Shown here piece after piece: positions 36,101 through 42,731 of a DNA stretch of 64,000 nt (position 1 is its first letter; every line of letters starts with the position of its first letter). The position numbers and the translations under genes were made by a program. The stretch comes from Caldilineaceae bacterium (GTDB taxonomy: Bacteria; Chloroflexota; Anaerolineae; Caldilineales; Caldilineaceae), in contig JACKBC010000032.1 of the NCBI GenBank assembly GCA_020634755.1, forward strand, positions 14,130 through 78,129, given 5' to 3'. The notes under the pieces are model-generated. The model was not told the origin of the DNA. It saw nothing but the letters and a program-made list of their open reading frames with translations, and did no database searches.

Positions 36101-38029
36101 TAAGCCCATGCCCACTGACACGCCGCGCAAGGTCTCTTCAATCTGCCCCGCCGCGCGGAAGATTGGCGCCGTTTGATTCACGCGATCGGCGCCATCGATG
36201 GCGCCGTGGTTGCCGTGAGGAGAGCTATCTTGCACAATATAATAGTTGGCGCCATTGGTTGGGGCGTCATCGAGCTTCCAATAGCCGGCGAGCGCCTCAT
36301 CCGCCGCCTCGTCAGCACTGAGTTCGCGATAGATGGTCTCCAAGGTGGGCGCGCGATCATCCCCCCACAGTAGAATCTGGTCGATCTCAAAATCGAGCCA
36401 GTTGCGACTCGCTTGCCCATTGCGTGCGCTGGAGCCGCCAATATGGAGGGGGCCACCGGCGTGAAACCGTCCACCCTCGGGCAATGGCTTGTCAGCTGCG
36501 CTTCTGCCATCGACAAAAAGCTCAGCCTTGCCGTTCATCACCAAAGCAATGTGATGCCAGGTGTGTGACGTGGGCATGGGCGCTTCTAGTTCGAGCAGGA
36601 GCGGTGCGTTGGGTTCTGGGTTAGGCAGAATGGTTTCAGAGCCCGTGGCGCCTTCCCCCGCACGTTCGTCGTCATTGGCGATAATTGGGTCCAGCATCAA
36701 TGTTGCCACCAGCTTTTGCTGTTCGGGCTGCCATTCGATGGCAAAGCCGGTTCCCGAGTCGCTTTCCGGATCATAACCACGTTCGATGATTGTGCCATTG
36801 CCGTTATTGTGGCGCACCCATGCTTGCAGGCTCATGGTGTTATCCAGGTCGGGTACGCGCGGAGGCAATACCACGCTGTCGGTTTCGCCGTTCAGATGCA
36901 GCGCCGTGCGCGCAAAATCTACTGTCGAGATGGGAAGCTCGGCGGGAATGCGTGCCGCGCCATGGTCGTCAAGCTCAAAATCGACCACCACCAGCCGTTC
37001 CCCCTGGGGCGTTGCAAAGCGGCCCGCAAAGAGCAAACGCTCGGGACTCACCATCTGCTCTTTGTCGCCGGCCAAACCGCTGGCTTCTTCCTGGCAACGG
37101 AAAGTGATGGCGTCGGGCCGTCCGACCAGCTCTAACGCGCCTGTTTCATTCTCTGTATCCACCGCCGCTGCATGGGTAATAGAAAACAGCTGATCGGGCA
37201 AGAGCCGAAAGGGGGCGTTGGGGGCGTTAAATTGATTATACTTCTCCTCAAGGTCTGCCCAACCATCTTCGTCGCGCAGTAGAGAGAGTGCGGCCAACTT
37301 GCGCGTCGCCGCCTTCCAGAAAAATTGCCAACGTTTGCGACCGGGGATGGATGAAGGCGTTAGTAGCACGGTAAATAGTCCATTTATGGGCGCAATCATG
37401 GAAAATTCCATGGTCGGTTCCACAAACAGGTTATTGTTCATATCCAGAAAGCCCTGGCCGTCTAAGTCGCTATCGGGCGTCTCCTTGATGCTGCTGCGTC
37501 GATAGCGCGCTTCAATATGCGGTTTTAATTGGGGCACCATCACCTCCTTGCCACCGGCGCCGCGATTGACGCCGCCGATTGGGCTTACATCACGCAGCAA
37601 AATATAGCGATTGGCGTAGAGGCGGACATTGGCTTCATCGGCTTTATTTGCAGATAAATTGAGGACGCGAAAGAGATAAATGCTGTCGCCATCGCTAAGC
37701 GCTCGCCAACAACCAAACTGATTTTCTAGGACATCCGCGATGGACTTTGACCCAGCCAATGTGCTCATCTGCCCCGTCAACATGCTCATGCCGATGACGC
37801 GTAAATCGTCTGGAAAGGGCACCGGCATCCATTCGGTCCAGCGTGTGTTGTCGTTCCATGCGTCGGGGTTATCATTCTGTGCAAACTGCTCTAAATCCAA
37901 CACCTTATACCACAGCTTCTGCGCACGATCTTGCGGCTGTTGTGAAGTTTCTTGAGATTCGCCAAAGACGATCACTGTACCGTTGTGGGAAATAGTCTGA
38001 ATATGGTGAAATTTTAGTTCGGCAGCCAT
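30125..38029 (-). CDS. Giant cytoplasmic LamG (concanavalin-fold) protein, function unknown
   Basis: This 2634-aa protein has no signal peptide. LamG-like jelly-roll segments can be seen at about residues 375-640 (FARTALHLNGETDSVVLP, TWHHIALVMNG), 880-1100, 1270-1500, 1540-1720 (KLDDIRIWRDLRTQEEIY, GYWPI) and 2380-2620 (HALSIEAWVKPTAEF, GEIYRVAIYNRMLSEEEI). The stretch about 1800-2300 is unrelated to LamG, rich in alternating polar and hydrophobic strands, and has no domain I recognise. Lack of a signal suggests either a cytoplasmic role or release by lysis or a dedicated machine. It is upstream of the CHAT-STAND gene on the same strand and faces a SARP operator (38585-38606). The last 16 codons come from a family-C repeat. 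It could be a toxin-like effector or a CHAT substrate; that is inference. Confidence 0.75.
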   Translation of the reverse strand: MAAELKFHHIQTISHNGTVIVFGESQETSQQPQDRAQKLWYKVLDLEQFAQNDNPDAWNDNTRWTEWMPVPFPDDLRVIGMSMLTGQMSTLAGSKSIADVLENQFGCWRALSDGDSIYLFRVLNLSANKADEANVRLYANRYILLRDVSPIGGVNRGAGGKEVMVPQLKPHIEARYRRSSIKETPDSDLDGQGFLDMNNNLFVEPTMEFSMIAPINGLFTVLLTPSSIPGRKRWQFFWKAATRKLAALSLLRDEDGWADLEEKYNQFNAPNAPFRLLPDQLFSITHAAAVDTENETGALELVGRPDAITFRCQEEASGLAGDKEQMVSPERLLFAGRFATPQGERLVVVDFELDDHGAARIPAELPISTVDFARTALHLNGETDSVVLPPRVPDLDNTMSLQAWVRHNNGNGTIIERGYDPESDSGTGFAIEWQPEQQKLVATLMLDPIIANDDERAGEGATGSETILPNPEPNAPLLLELEAPMPTSHTWHHIALVMNGKAELFVDGRSAADKPLPEGGRFHAGGPLHIGGSSARNGQASRNWLDFEIDQILLWGDDRAPTLETIYRELSADEAADEALAGYWKLDDAPTNGANYYIVQDSSPHGNHGAIDGADRVNQTAPIFRAAGQIEETLRGVSVGMGLIEPPAGETLTDPRLLLSVDGLIHLYTTAGARQELSVLQYDTTCTRPQFRLPWQAVTGRTDTYQVGDLLLTAQVAGPLLNRTSITFDEEQTLGFFTLQITNPHIALTETWQALPNNLRALLAIVNGQASADPADANQAKADDKAIDRSAQVIYYDYAANVRYNGEPLPNLYDPEGNPQAVASPTFMAAVAALPTNGAEATVMAGAAELRQQGNFGGWTQAPVAVAGAFGRQGAAAAIVDLAQDVTNALSCPGDFALEAWVQPERVSEASPERQQIITLLDDRDDAGYSLGLQPARTFHLDPDAVRAGVDNIDKEGAILLSSHKDTPKGFNESFTIGLRFTLPAVGSDGSLFQLISEKDGGHMFYAELMDGKIWFKFIDEKEQAKGIAVPYPTDVSIGNELFVAFVHDIVLEDSPSADESDELIANRTGYLRIFINGEEQSERVFIKYTDYGEIKYLNLGQPDFLENTDAKHFKEIATRIDDLNTHIENAESQAKQAAEKEYNNPPPETADQRRQETYERVLKEKLGNRTTSIGNMFYRCCTCEVREVRVWDFALDASDLAEPPTNRRLKLHWDFARVDEMNFPEPNKASNWGVQNLATTVNASQWNLPITQQAVKATAYQAFATVGNREVVSSIAVPDETWSHIALVSTGNYALAFNGENQRALIKDSQGLDGDKAFTLDCTLNWQSNGQKQYVFSKTVSTDDDAAYSYQFGIEADGKPFLNFSMHNAAGDLKRRTYTSNQPLAAKQDYYICVRCALKDHFYQEKPDDPRSDRYQLWWLDVHIWIFDLTKVAWHGEEPADPTITHEMMKQAKSKRNSQTMNGFFYVSPKNATNGKIRLHAVEAVASIGSRTGAPMTGDRDIEPGWFAGELGHVRIWNEQLDDVTIKRLAIENLYPANTSTPVAEWKLEENRGLQALDSRGGHTITLSDEKMWVTSRLPTRLNLYINGLPSGQRLKATTSVATGGVRPQLAFGAVPKEGADPIYAFQGKLDDIRIWRDLRTQEEIYDNRFVLLGGNEPDLVGYWPIITASGNRLKDASGRGNHATIEPSTDHKFWQTAAAPISNELPQVRNILGGPRTAFMKTNVSSPDAIEYGDTQYDADGRLQATMKRCQLYLDSSGVCHSVTGFQVGDLELIYIGQAQSDPTLIGYIEGAPPLPGENHTRPYYLSAFAYNSYRGVSSIQFSEAENTVQIFETNLNRGSDQDFEASIGLAYENEAKTGAALGTFFGATVTKIAGDITLRNQFSATQENLTGAVAQIGTSRLRANRIEAIGQWEMEKSISNAYLGRRYLFDNVGYALVRSGVANVYSMRMRKTSALLGITLVPDPEIKEDFNIIMFNMEPTYTKQGTLDGMVGFQPDQDFATANTQHSSYYRPSEVNNLLKQIDAYEAKITTNYVQFDAGRLGRRERAEYSQTDDPADSSFELLQYNLELPYDWAAQVSKRNMANTYVWTSSGGFFAEQTQSTTVRTESLGGGYKFKMQSGVSFNGKIVWTHIGASLGLKLLLGHHINTTVMKTKQEGANFSLDITLNCESLLKQYTGDAAQLYTSADQPGKVDAYRFKTFYLVPDKEHFQTFWTQVVSQEWLNSNDPNARALRAARGNTNQVWRVFHRVTYVSRVPPTREQPIVVSEKPTRAVIHQIPNWRIINLVLDVLRERQLSTGDSIADLPLREQIGEAVADVVDCQWAYASPWWPSFMEQSQNKLIYQALKENVYSYMVAYFETGAAAHNPRLVRPPIGLPGPVAGPILLYDFQAGAGDVVQDQSGWGRPLDLHIKDPQTVTWQPPRGLRITQSVDIQSRMPASKLYQAIAHPEIGSHALSIEAWVKPTAEFTATPDDRRYIVNYGALTAQSHNFRLWQRDQWKQDFRIELGDKYEFSDPESAPKVDGQIIPENPSAEAHLVCTLGPIEDRYRLQFYLNGVLKQTTEIPTLDVEACFTHWHQDYYLKLGNNFDATAPWLGEIYRVAIYNRMLSEEEITQLSVHRNGAGNIGIGLDQ

Positions 38030-38091
38030 TGTTCTAATCCTTTCAGAATCGGTATGTCATTCAAAGGTATATATCGACAAAATAACGTCGA

Positions 38092-38322
38092 CTAGTCGCG
38101 AGGTTGAGAGAGGCTATCTATCTGTTGGGCAAGGAACTGTTCAATTAGCCCTGGCAACTCCGCCAACTGCAGAAAACGCCCCACCACCGCGCCGTGCAAA
38201 TCGACCAGCGCACCGCGCTGCAATTGGCCCTGGCGATCAAAAACTAGACGCACTACCAGGCTGGTATGCTGTGGAGCAAGGTGGCGCGCACCCTCCGTGT
38301 TTTTGGGCACGAGAAGCCTCAT
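38092..38322 (-). CDS. Small hypothetical protein upstream of the LamG giant
   Basis: The ATG at 38322 opens 76 codons (MRLLVPKNTEGARH, then LVVRLVFDRQGQLQRGALVDL and LIEQFLAQQIDSL). The second half has the strand-strand-helix look of a folded domain. It is not recognised. An in-frame GTG start at 38436 would give 114 residues, but the added part is less protein-like. It ends 62 bp before the LamG start on the same strand and is the first gene behind the putative SARP operator, so it may lead that transcript. Confidence 0.5.
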   Translation of the reverse strand: MRLLVPKNTEGARHLAPQHTSLVVRLVFDRQGQLQRGALVDLHGAVVGRFLQLAELPGLIEQFLAQQIDSLSQPRD

Positions 38323-38478
38323 ATTCTCTGCACAGTGTGGGGTACGCATTGGGTGGCCAATGCGCAGCGCACCTTCACCGGCGCCGCACATTGGCTGGGA
38401 TTCCCCTTCGTTTCGGGACAGTATGCGCTTTGCCACAACCTGCGTTTCTACTGTGGGTATGTGCTGCTGTACTGCGTA

Positions 38479-38564
38479 TCAGTAGATCGCAATAGGAAGA
38501 AATAGAGCTGGATTCACCATTCGAGTCCGACGTCTGGCTCGCCAACACCGTTGTGGTGCACTGA
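38479..38564. repeat. Dispersed 86-bp inverted-repeat element, family C copy 4
   Basis: It runs from TCAGTAGATCGCAA to CACCGTTGTGGTGCACTGA. It lies just downstream, on the minus strand, of the putative SARP operator and -10, so it would form the first part of the leader of the LamG-cluster transcript. Confidence 0.85.
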
Positions 38565-38570
38565 GTATGT

Positions 38571-38606
38571 AGTGTAGACGAAGAGCGCTTCACAAGCGCT
38601 TCACAA
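38571..38606 (-). promoter_or_regulatory. Putative SARP operator/promoter facing the LamG cluster
   Basis: On the minus strand GTGAAGCGCTT (38606-38596) is followed directly by GTGAAGCGCTC (38595-38585), an exact 11-bp period. After the last GTGAAGC come 8-10 bp and then TCTACACT, a possible -10 (TACACT at 38576-38571). SARP activators are known to bind heptamers repeated every 11 bp that end about 8 bp before the -10. The site lies about 100 bp upstream of the divergent SARP gene, so it could also serve autoregulation. Confidence 0.6.
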
Positions 38607-38705
38607 ACTCGAATTTGCGTATTCCGTAAGTTTGCACAATTTCATAAAATCATTACACTGATCGTCAGCATTTCTCAATTGTGATCGAATACCATCAAGC
38701 TGCCT

Positions 38706-41700
38706 ATGCTCACACCGCTCACAATCCATCTCTTAGGCGGCGTCAACCTCTTTTACAACGGTACTGCTCTACCCACACCCAAAAGCCGCAAAGGATTGGC
38801 GCTCTTTCTCTACTTGGCCTGCACTAGACGCGCACACACCCGTGAAGCGCTGGCCGATCTCTTGTGGGACGCAACTTCGACCAAACAATCTCTCTCCAAT
38901 CTGCGCACCGCCCTCAGCCGCCTGCCTGCACCGCTTTCTGCCCACCTGCTGATTAGCCGCGAGACGATTGCCGTCGATCCGGCGCGGCCACTTATGATTG
39001 ACGCCATTGAACTCGAGCACGCGGTGCAGACAACAACCCCGGCTATGAGCGTACAGACGGCCCCCCGGCTGGCGGCCGCGTTGGCATGCTATCAGGGCGA
39101 TTTCCTGGAGGGCTTGCATGTTGAGAACGCCGCGCGCTTTGTCGAATGGCTGGTGGTGGAGCGGGAACGGCTGCGCTACCTGGCGCTCGATGGCTACCAG
39201 CAGCTAATTGCCTGTTATCTGCAAAACGGTGCGTATGAAGAGGGCATCCAGGCGGCCATGTCCATGCTGCGGCTTGAACCGACCGATGAAGCTTGCCACG
39301 GTCAACTCATGCGCATGCTGGCCTACACGGGCCAGCGAGCGGCGGCGCTCGCCCAATTTGAAACGTGTCGCCAACTCTTACTGGCGGCATTTGGCGCCGA
39401 GCCGAACGACGCCTTGCAGGCACTCTATAGTCAGATCCGCGACAATGCGCGCGCGGCGCCGTCTCTGGTAGAGAGTGAGGCGCCCGCCCGGCGTCACAAC
39501 CTGCCGGCCCAGGTAACTCCTTTGCTGGGGCGCCAACATGCTGTAGCCCACGTGCAAGCGCTGCTCCAGCAGGCAGAGGTACGGCTGGTCACCCTGACCG
39601 GGCCGGGCGGCGTGGGCAAGAGCCGTCTGGGCGAGGCGACGGCCTGGACCCTGTTAGCAGATTTCGCCGATGGCGTCTTTAGCATTGAATTGGCCGCCGT
39701 GCGCGATCCGCACCTAGTTCTCAGCGCCATTGCGCAAACGCTGGGCGTGCGTGATCTGGACAGCACGCCGCTCCAGCAGCGGCTCCATGAATATCTCCAC
39801 CATAAACAGATCTTATTGCTGGTCGATAATTTTGAGCAGGTGATTGAGGCGGCGTCCCAAGTGCTGGCGTTGCTGCGGGCTTGTCCCCAGCTCAAAGTGC
39901 TGGTCACCAGCCGCGAGGCGCTGCGGTTGCGCGGGGAATATGAGTTTATGGTGCCAACTCTGGCTGCGGAGGATGCGGTTGACCTCTTTGTGCAGCGCGC
40001 GCAAGCGGTGCGGCCAAGCTTTACGCTCGAACCGCGTACGGCATCGATTGTGAAGACCATCTGCCAACAACTTGATTATCTGCCGCTGGCCATAGAGCTC
40101 GCCGCCGCCCACAGTAAATTGTTCGCACCGGCGGCCATTCTAGCGCGCCTGCAAGACCGCTTTGCCTTTTTAATCGGCCGCGGGCGCGATCTGCCCGATC
40201 GCCAGCATACGTTGCGCGCCACCCTGGATTGGAGCTACGAATTGCTGACCGCGGAGGAGAAACGGCTCTTCCGGCGAATGGCCGTCTTTATCGGGGGGCG
40301 CAGCATGGCGGCCTTGGAAACTGTCTGCAATCCAGCCGATGACAAACATATAGCACCGTTGGCCATGGACCTGCTGAATGGGTTGACCGCCCTGTCTGAT
40401 CAGAGCTTGTTGTATCAAGCTACCGATGGCGCCAGTGAGCCACGATTTATGATGCTGGTCACAATTCATGAGTATGCACTGGCCCAACTCGCCAGCAGCG
40501 GCGAATTCGATGCACTCCGTAGACGGCATCTAGATTACTACGTGGCGCTGGCCGAGCGCGCAGAAGTGGCATTGACCGAGGCGAATCAGAGCATCTGGCT
40601 CGAACAGTTGGAGTCCGAGCTTGACAATGTGCGCGCCGCTCTTGAATATGCACTGCTGCGTGGTGAAATTGAACTGGGCGCGCGTCTCTGCGCGGCGTTG
40701 CGCCGATTTTGGGGCATGCGTGGTCGCGTCAGTGAAGGGCGTCAATGGTTAAGCGCTATTCTCGCCCAGGAACAGGCAATATCTACGCTGACCAAAGCCA
40801 AGACATTCAGCGCGGCGGGCACCTTGGCCCAGGCGCAAGGTGATTATGAACAAGCGGTAACGCTGCAACAGGAGGCATTAATGCGTCGCCGCGTGCATGG
40901 CGACCAAACGGGGGTGGCCGTTTCGCTGAATAATTTGGGCTTTCTGGCTGAAAATCAAGGCGATTATGCGAAAGCACGCAGCCTGTATGAGGAGGTGCTC
41001 GCCCTTAGCCGTCAAATAGACTATAAGCTGTATATCGCCATCGCGCTGATCAATTTGGGTCGGCTCGTTCATGCACTGGGCGAGTATGCGTTGGTGCGCA
41101 TTTATGCAGAAGAAAGTCTGGCGCTCAACCGCACGATGGGCAATCAGTGGGGCATTGCCCTTGCGCTTGACCAAATCGGCAACCTGGCCTTTACCGAGGG
41201 CGACTACGTCGCAGCGCGTCTTGCCCATGAAGAGGCGTTGGCCATCCGCGAGGGCTTTGGTGGTAAATGGGCGATTGCTACGTCGCTGCAGAACTTGGGT
41301 CGGCTGAATCAGCGCCAGGGCCACTATGACGTGGCGCAAACGCTCTATGAGAAAAGCCTAGCTCTCAGAAAAGAGATCAGCGATAAGCCAGGCATTGCCG
41401 GCGTACTTATGAGCCTGGGCAATCTCAACCACGATCTGGGCGACGGCAGCGCGGCCCAAGCGATGCTTCAGCAGAGTCTGACCATGTACCGGGCCATCGG
41501 CGAAAAAGCAGGGATTGCGCGCGCGCTCAACGCGCTGGGATGGGTGAACCAAACTTTGGGCGATCTGGATGCGGCGCAAGCACAGCATGAGGAAAGTTTA
41601 TCCATGCAGCGGGCGTTGGGGCGCCAATTAGAAATCGCGGTTGCGCTGCACTATCTGGCCAATCTGGCGCTCCAGCAGGGCCATGACGCCCTGGCCCGTT

Positions 41701-42020
41701 CCCGTTGTCTGGAAAGTTGGCTGCTGTTGCGCGAACTGGGCGAAAAACAGGGGCAGGAACAGGCCTTGCGGACCATTGCGCAGCTCTTTGCCCAGGCCGA
41801 AAAGTTGGCAACGGCTGCGCAACTGTTTGGCGCCGCCGCCGCGATTCGCGTGGCAACTGGACTGGTCATCCCGCCGCGCGAACGGGCCGCGTATGAACAA
41901 ACGCTGGCGGCGGTGCGCACCGAGCTGGGGGAAGCATACTTTGCCACCGTCTGGTCCAACGGTCATACCATGCCGTTGGACCAGACGGTTGGCTATGTCT
42001 TGGCTGAACTGCGGTCATAA
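38706..42020 (+). CDS. AfsR/SARP-type STAND transcriptional regulator
   Basis: This 1104-aa regulator has an OmpR-like winged helix (about residues 1-95), a BTAD domain (about 97-245, ending ALYSQIRDNARA), a NB-ARC ATPase with GPGGVGKS (299-306) and ILLLVDNFE (369-377), and eight or more TPRs (about 680-1050; LNNLGFLAENQGDYAKARSL-like units). AfsR-type proteins are signal-gated activators that bind 11-bp-spaced direct repeats and recruit RNA polymerase. Two such repeats lie on either side of this gene (38585-38606 and 42508-42540), pointing at the LamG cluster and a tiny lipoprotein gene. TPR plus NB-ARC also mirrors the CHAT protein next door. Confidence 0.9.
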   Translation: MLTPLTIHLLGGVNLFYNGTALPTPKSRKGLALFLYLACTRRAHTREALADLLWDATSTKQSLSNLRTALSRLPAPLSAHLLISRETIAVDPARPLMIDAIELEHAVQTTTPAMSVQTAPRLAAALACYQGDFLEGLHVENAARFVEWLVVERERLRYLALDGYQQLIACYLQNGAYEEGIQAAMSMLRLEPTDEACHGQLMRMLAYTGQRAAALAQFETCRQLLLAAFGAEPNDALQALYSQIRDNARAAPSLVESEAPARRHNLPAQVTPLLGRQHAVAHVQALLQQAEVRLVTLTGPGGVGKSRLGEATAWTLLADFADGVFSIELAAVRDPHLVLSAIAQTLGVRDLDSTPLQQRLHEYLHHKQILLLVDNFEQVIEAASQVLALLRACPQLKVLVTSREALRLRGEYEFMVPTLAAEDAVDLFVQRAQAVRPSFTLEPRTASIVKTICQQLDYLPLAIELAAAHSKLFAPAAILARLQDRFAFLIGRGRDLPDRQHTLRATLDWSYELLTAEEKRLFRRMAVFIGGRSMAALETVCNPADDKHIAPLAMDLLNGLTALSDQSLLYQATDGASEPRFMMLVTIHEYALAQLASSGEFDALRRRHLDYYVALAERAEVALTEANQSIWLEQLESELDNVRAALEYALLRGEIELGARLCAALRRFWGMRGRVSEGRQWLSAILAQEQAISTLTKAKTFSAAGTLAQAQGDYEQAVTLQQEALMRRRVHGDQTGVAVSLNNLGFLAENQGDYAKARSLYEEVLALSRQIDYKLYIAIALINLGRLVHALGEYALVRIYAEESLALNRTMGNQWGIALALDQIGNLAFTEGDYVAARLAHEEALAIREGFGGKWAIATSLQNLGRLNQRQGHYDVAQTLYEKSLALRKEISDKPGIAGVLMSLGNLNHDLGDGSAAQAMLQQSLTMYRAIGEKAGIARALNALGWVNQTLGDLDAAQAQHEESLSMQRALGRQLEIAVALHYLANLALQQGHDALARSRCLESWLLLRELGEKQGQEQALRTIAQLFAQAEKLATAAQLFGAAAAIRVATGLVIPPRERAAYEQTLAAVRTELGEAYFATVWSNGHTMPLDQTVGYVLAELRS

Positions 42021-42301
42021 GCTGGCTGCGCAACAGCTCATCACGCCCGCGCAGTCGCCGCAGCCCGCCCACGGGCGCCTTGCTCAAGAACGCCCGCCGC
42101 ATCTATGGACGGTCGCCCATCAAGTTCAAGCGCAGTTGAGCGGATTCCCCGATGCACATCCAGAGGGTGCGCACAGTCCTTTACATTTGTAGAAATTGCT
42201 GGCTGCCCGTGAGCAGCCAGCAATATTAGCTGCAAACATTCACAGACGCCCCATCAAGGTGCGTTGCCGTTCAATGTGCAGAAGTCCAATCGCGGGCCAA
42301 T

Positions 42302-42415
42302 TTAGGAACACCAAATCCCTCCGGGTCCACAGGGGTCGTACGGAATACAACCACTCAGCGCCAGAGAGCACGCGGACAACATGAGAGACAGCAAAATCCA
42401 TTTCATTTTATGCAT
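42302..42415 (-). CDS. Tiny cysteine-rich lipoprotein (37 aa)
   Basis: The ATG at 42415, 8 nt after AAAGGA, opens 37 codons: a short basic start (MHKMKW), a hydrophobic stretch (ILLSLMLSACSLAL) and a lipobox LSGC at residues 20-23, then a short Pro/Gly/Cys tail ending WCS. Signal peptidase II would leave a lipid-anchored peptide of about 15 residues. In size and build it resembles entericidin-like peptides. It lies tail-to-tail with the SARP gene and has the best SARP-type promoter of the window (42496-42540). The arrangement recalls afsR and the small AfsR target gene afsS, though the peptides are unrelated. Confidence 0.65.
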   Translation of the reverse strand: MHKMKWILLSLMLSACSLALSGCIPYDPCGPGGIWCS

Positions 42416-42495
42416 GGGTCGATTCCTTTCATAGTTGGAGAGTTGATAAAACGGTTTGGTAATTTGTCATTGGCGAAGCGCCTTGCCTGATCTAT

Positions 42496-42540
42496 TTTAT
42501 ACAGCGGGCGCTTCACGAGCGCTTCACGGGCGCTGCACAG
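42496..42540 (-). promoter_or_regulatory. Putative SARP operator and -10 of the lipoprotein gene
   Basis: On the minus strand are three 11-bp direct repeats, CTGTGCAGCGC, CCGTGAAGCGC and CTCGTGAAGCG in register (plus-strand units 42508-42518, 42519-42529, 42530-42540). The last GTGAAGC (42516-42510) is separated by exactly 8 bp (GCCCGCTG) from TATAAAAT (42501-42494). This is the textbook arrangement for SARP-activated promoters. The lipoprotein ATG follows about 80 bp later. Confidence 0.7.
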
Positions 42541-42589
42541 GGCATGAAGTTGGGCGTTTGGTGAAGCATTTCGTAATTATGCAGGCCCC

Positions 42590-42635
42590 CGAGGGCTGAG
42601 CCCGTCGAAGCCCGCCTCCGATGGGCTTAGGCAAC
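42590..42635. repeat. Dispersed palindromic repeat, family E copy 2
   Basis: The inverted copy of the element at 7655-7706: CGAGGGCTGAGCCCGTCGAA through GGGCTTAGGCAAC. Confidence 0.65.
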
Positions 42636-42668
42636 ATGAGTCACTGTTCAGAAATAGCTTGTAGATTT

Positions 42669-42701
42669 AAACCTGTCAGGTTTTGGAAACCTGACAGGTT
42701 T
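42669..42701. terminator. Perfect 15-bp hairpin near the end of the M1 fragment
   Basis: AAACCTGTCAGGTTT and AAACCTGACAGGTTT are perfect complements around a TGG loop. The hairpin lies about 30 bp after the stop of the minus-strand M1 peptidase fragment and could end its transcript. There is no clear T-run, so it may instead be a dispersed palindrome. Confidence 0.5.
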
Positions 42702-42731
42702 GGTCGCCAACTTATTTCGTTAACGCTACAC

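Noticed and set aside
20057..38029. Gasdermin-like partner of the CHAT protease
   Set aside because: No protein of the size or hydrophobic pattern of bacterial gasdermins is found near the CHAT gene.
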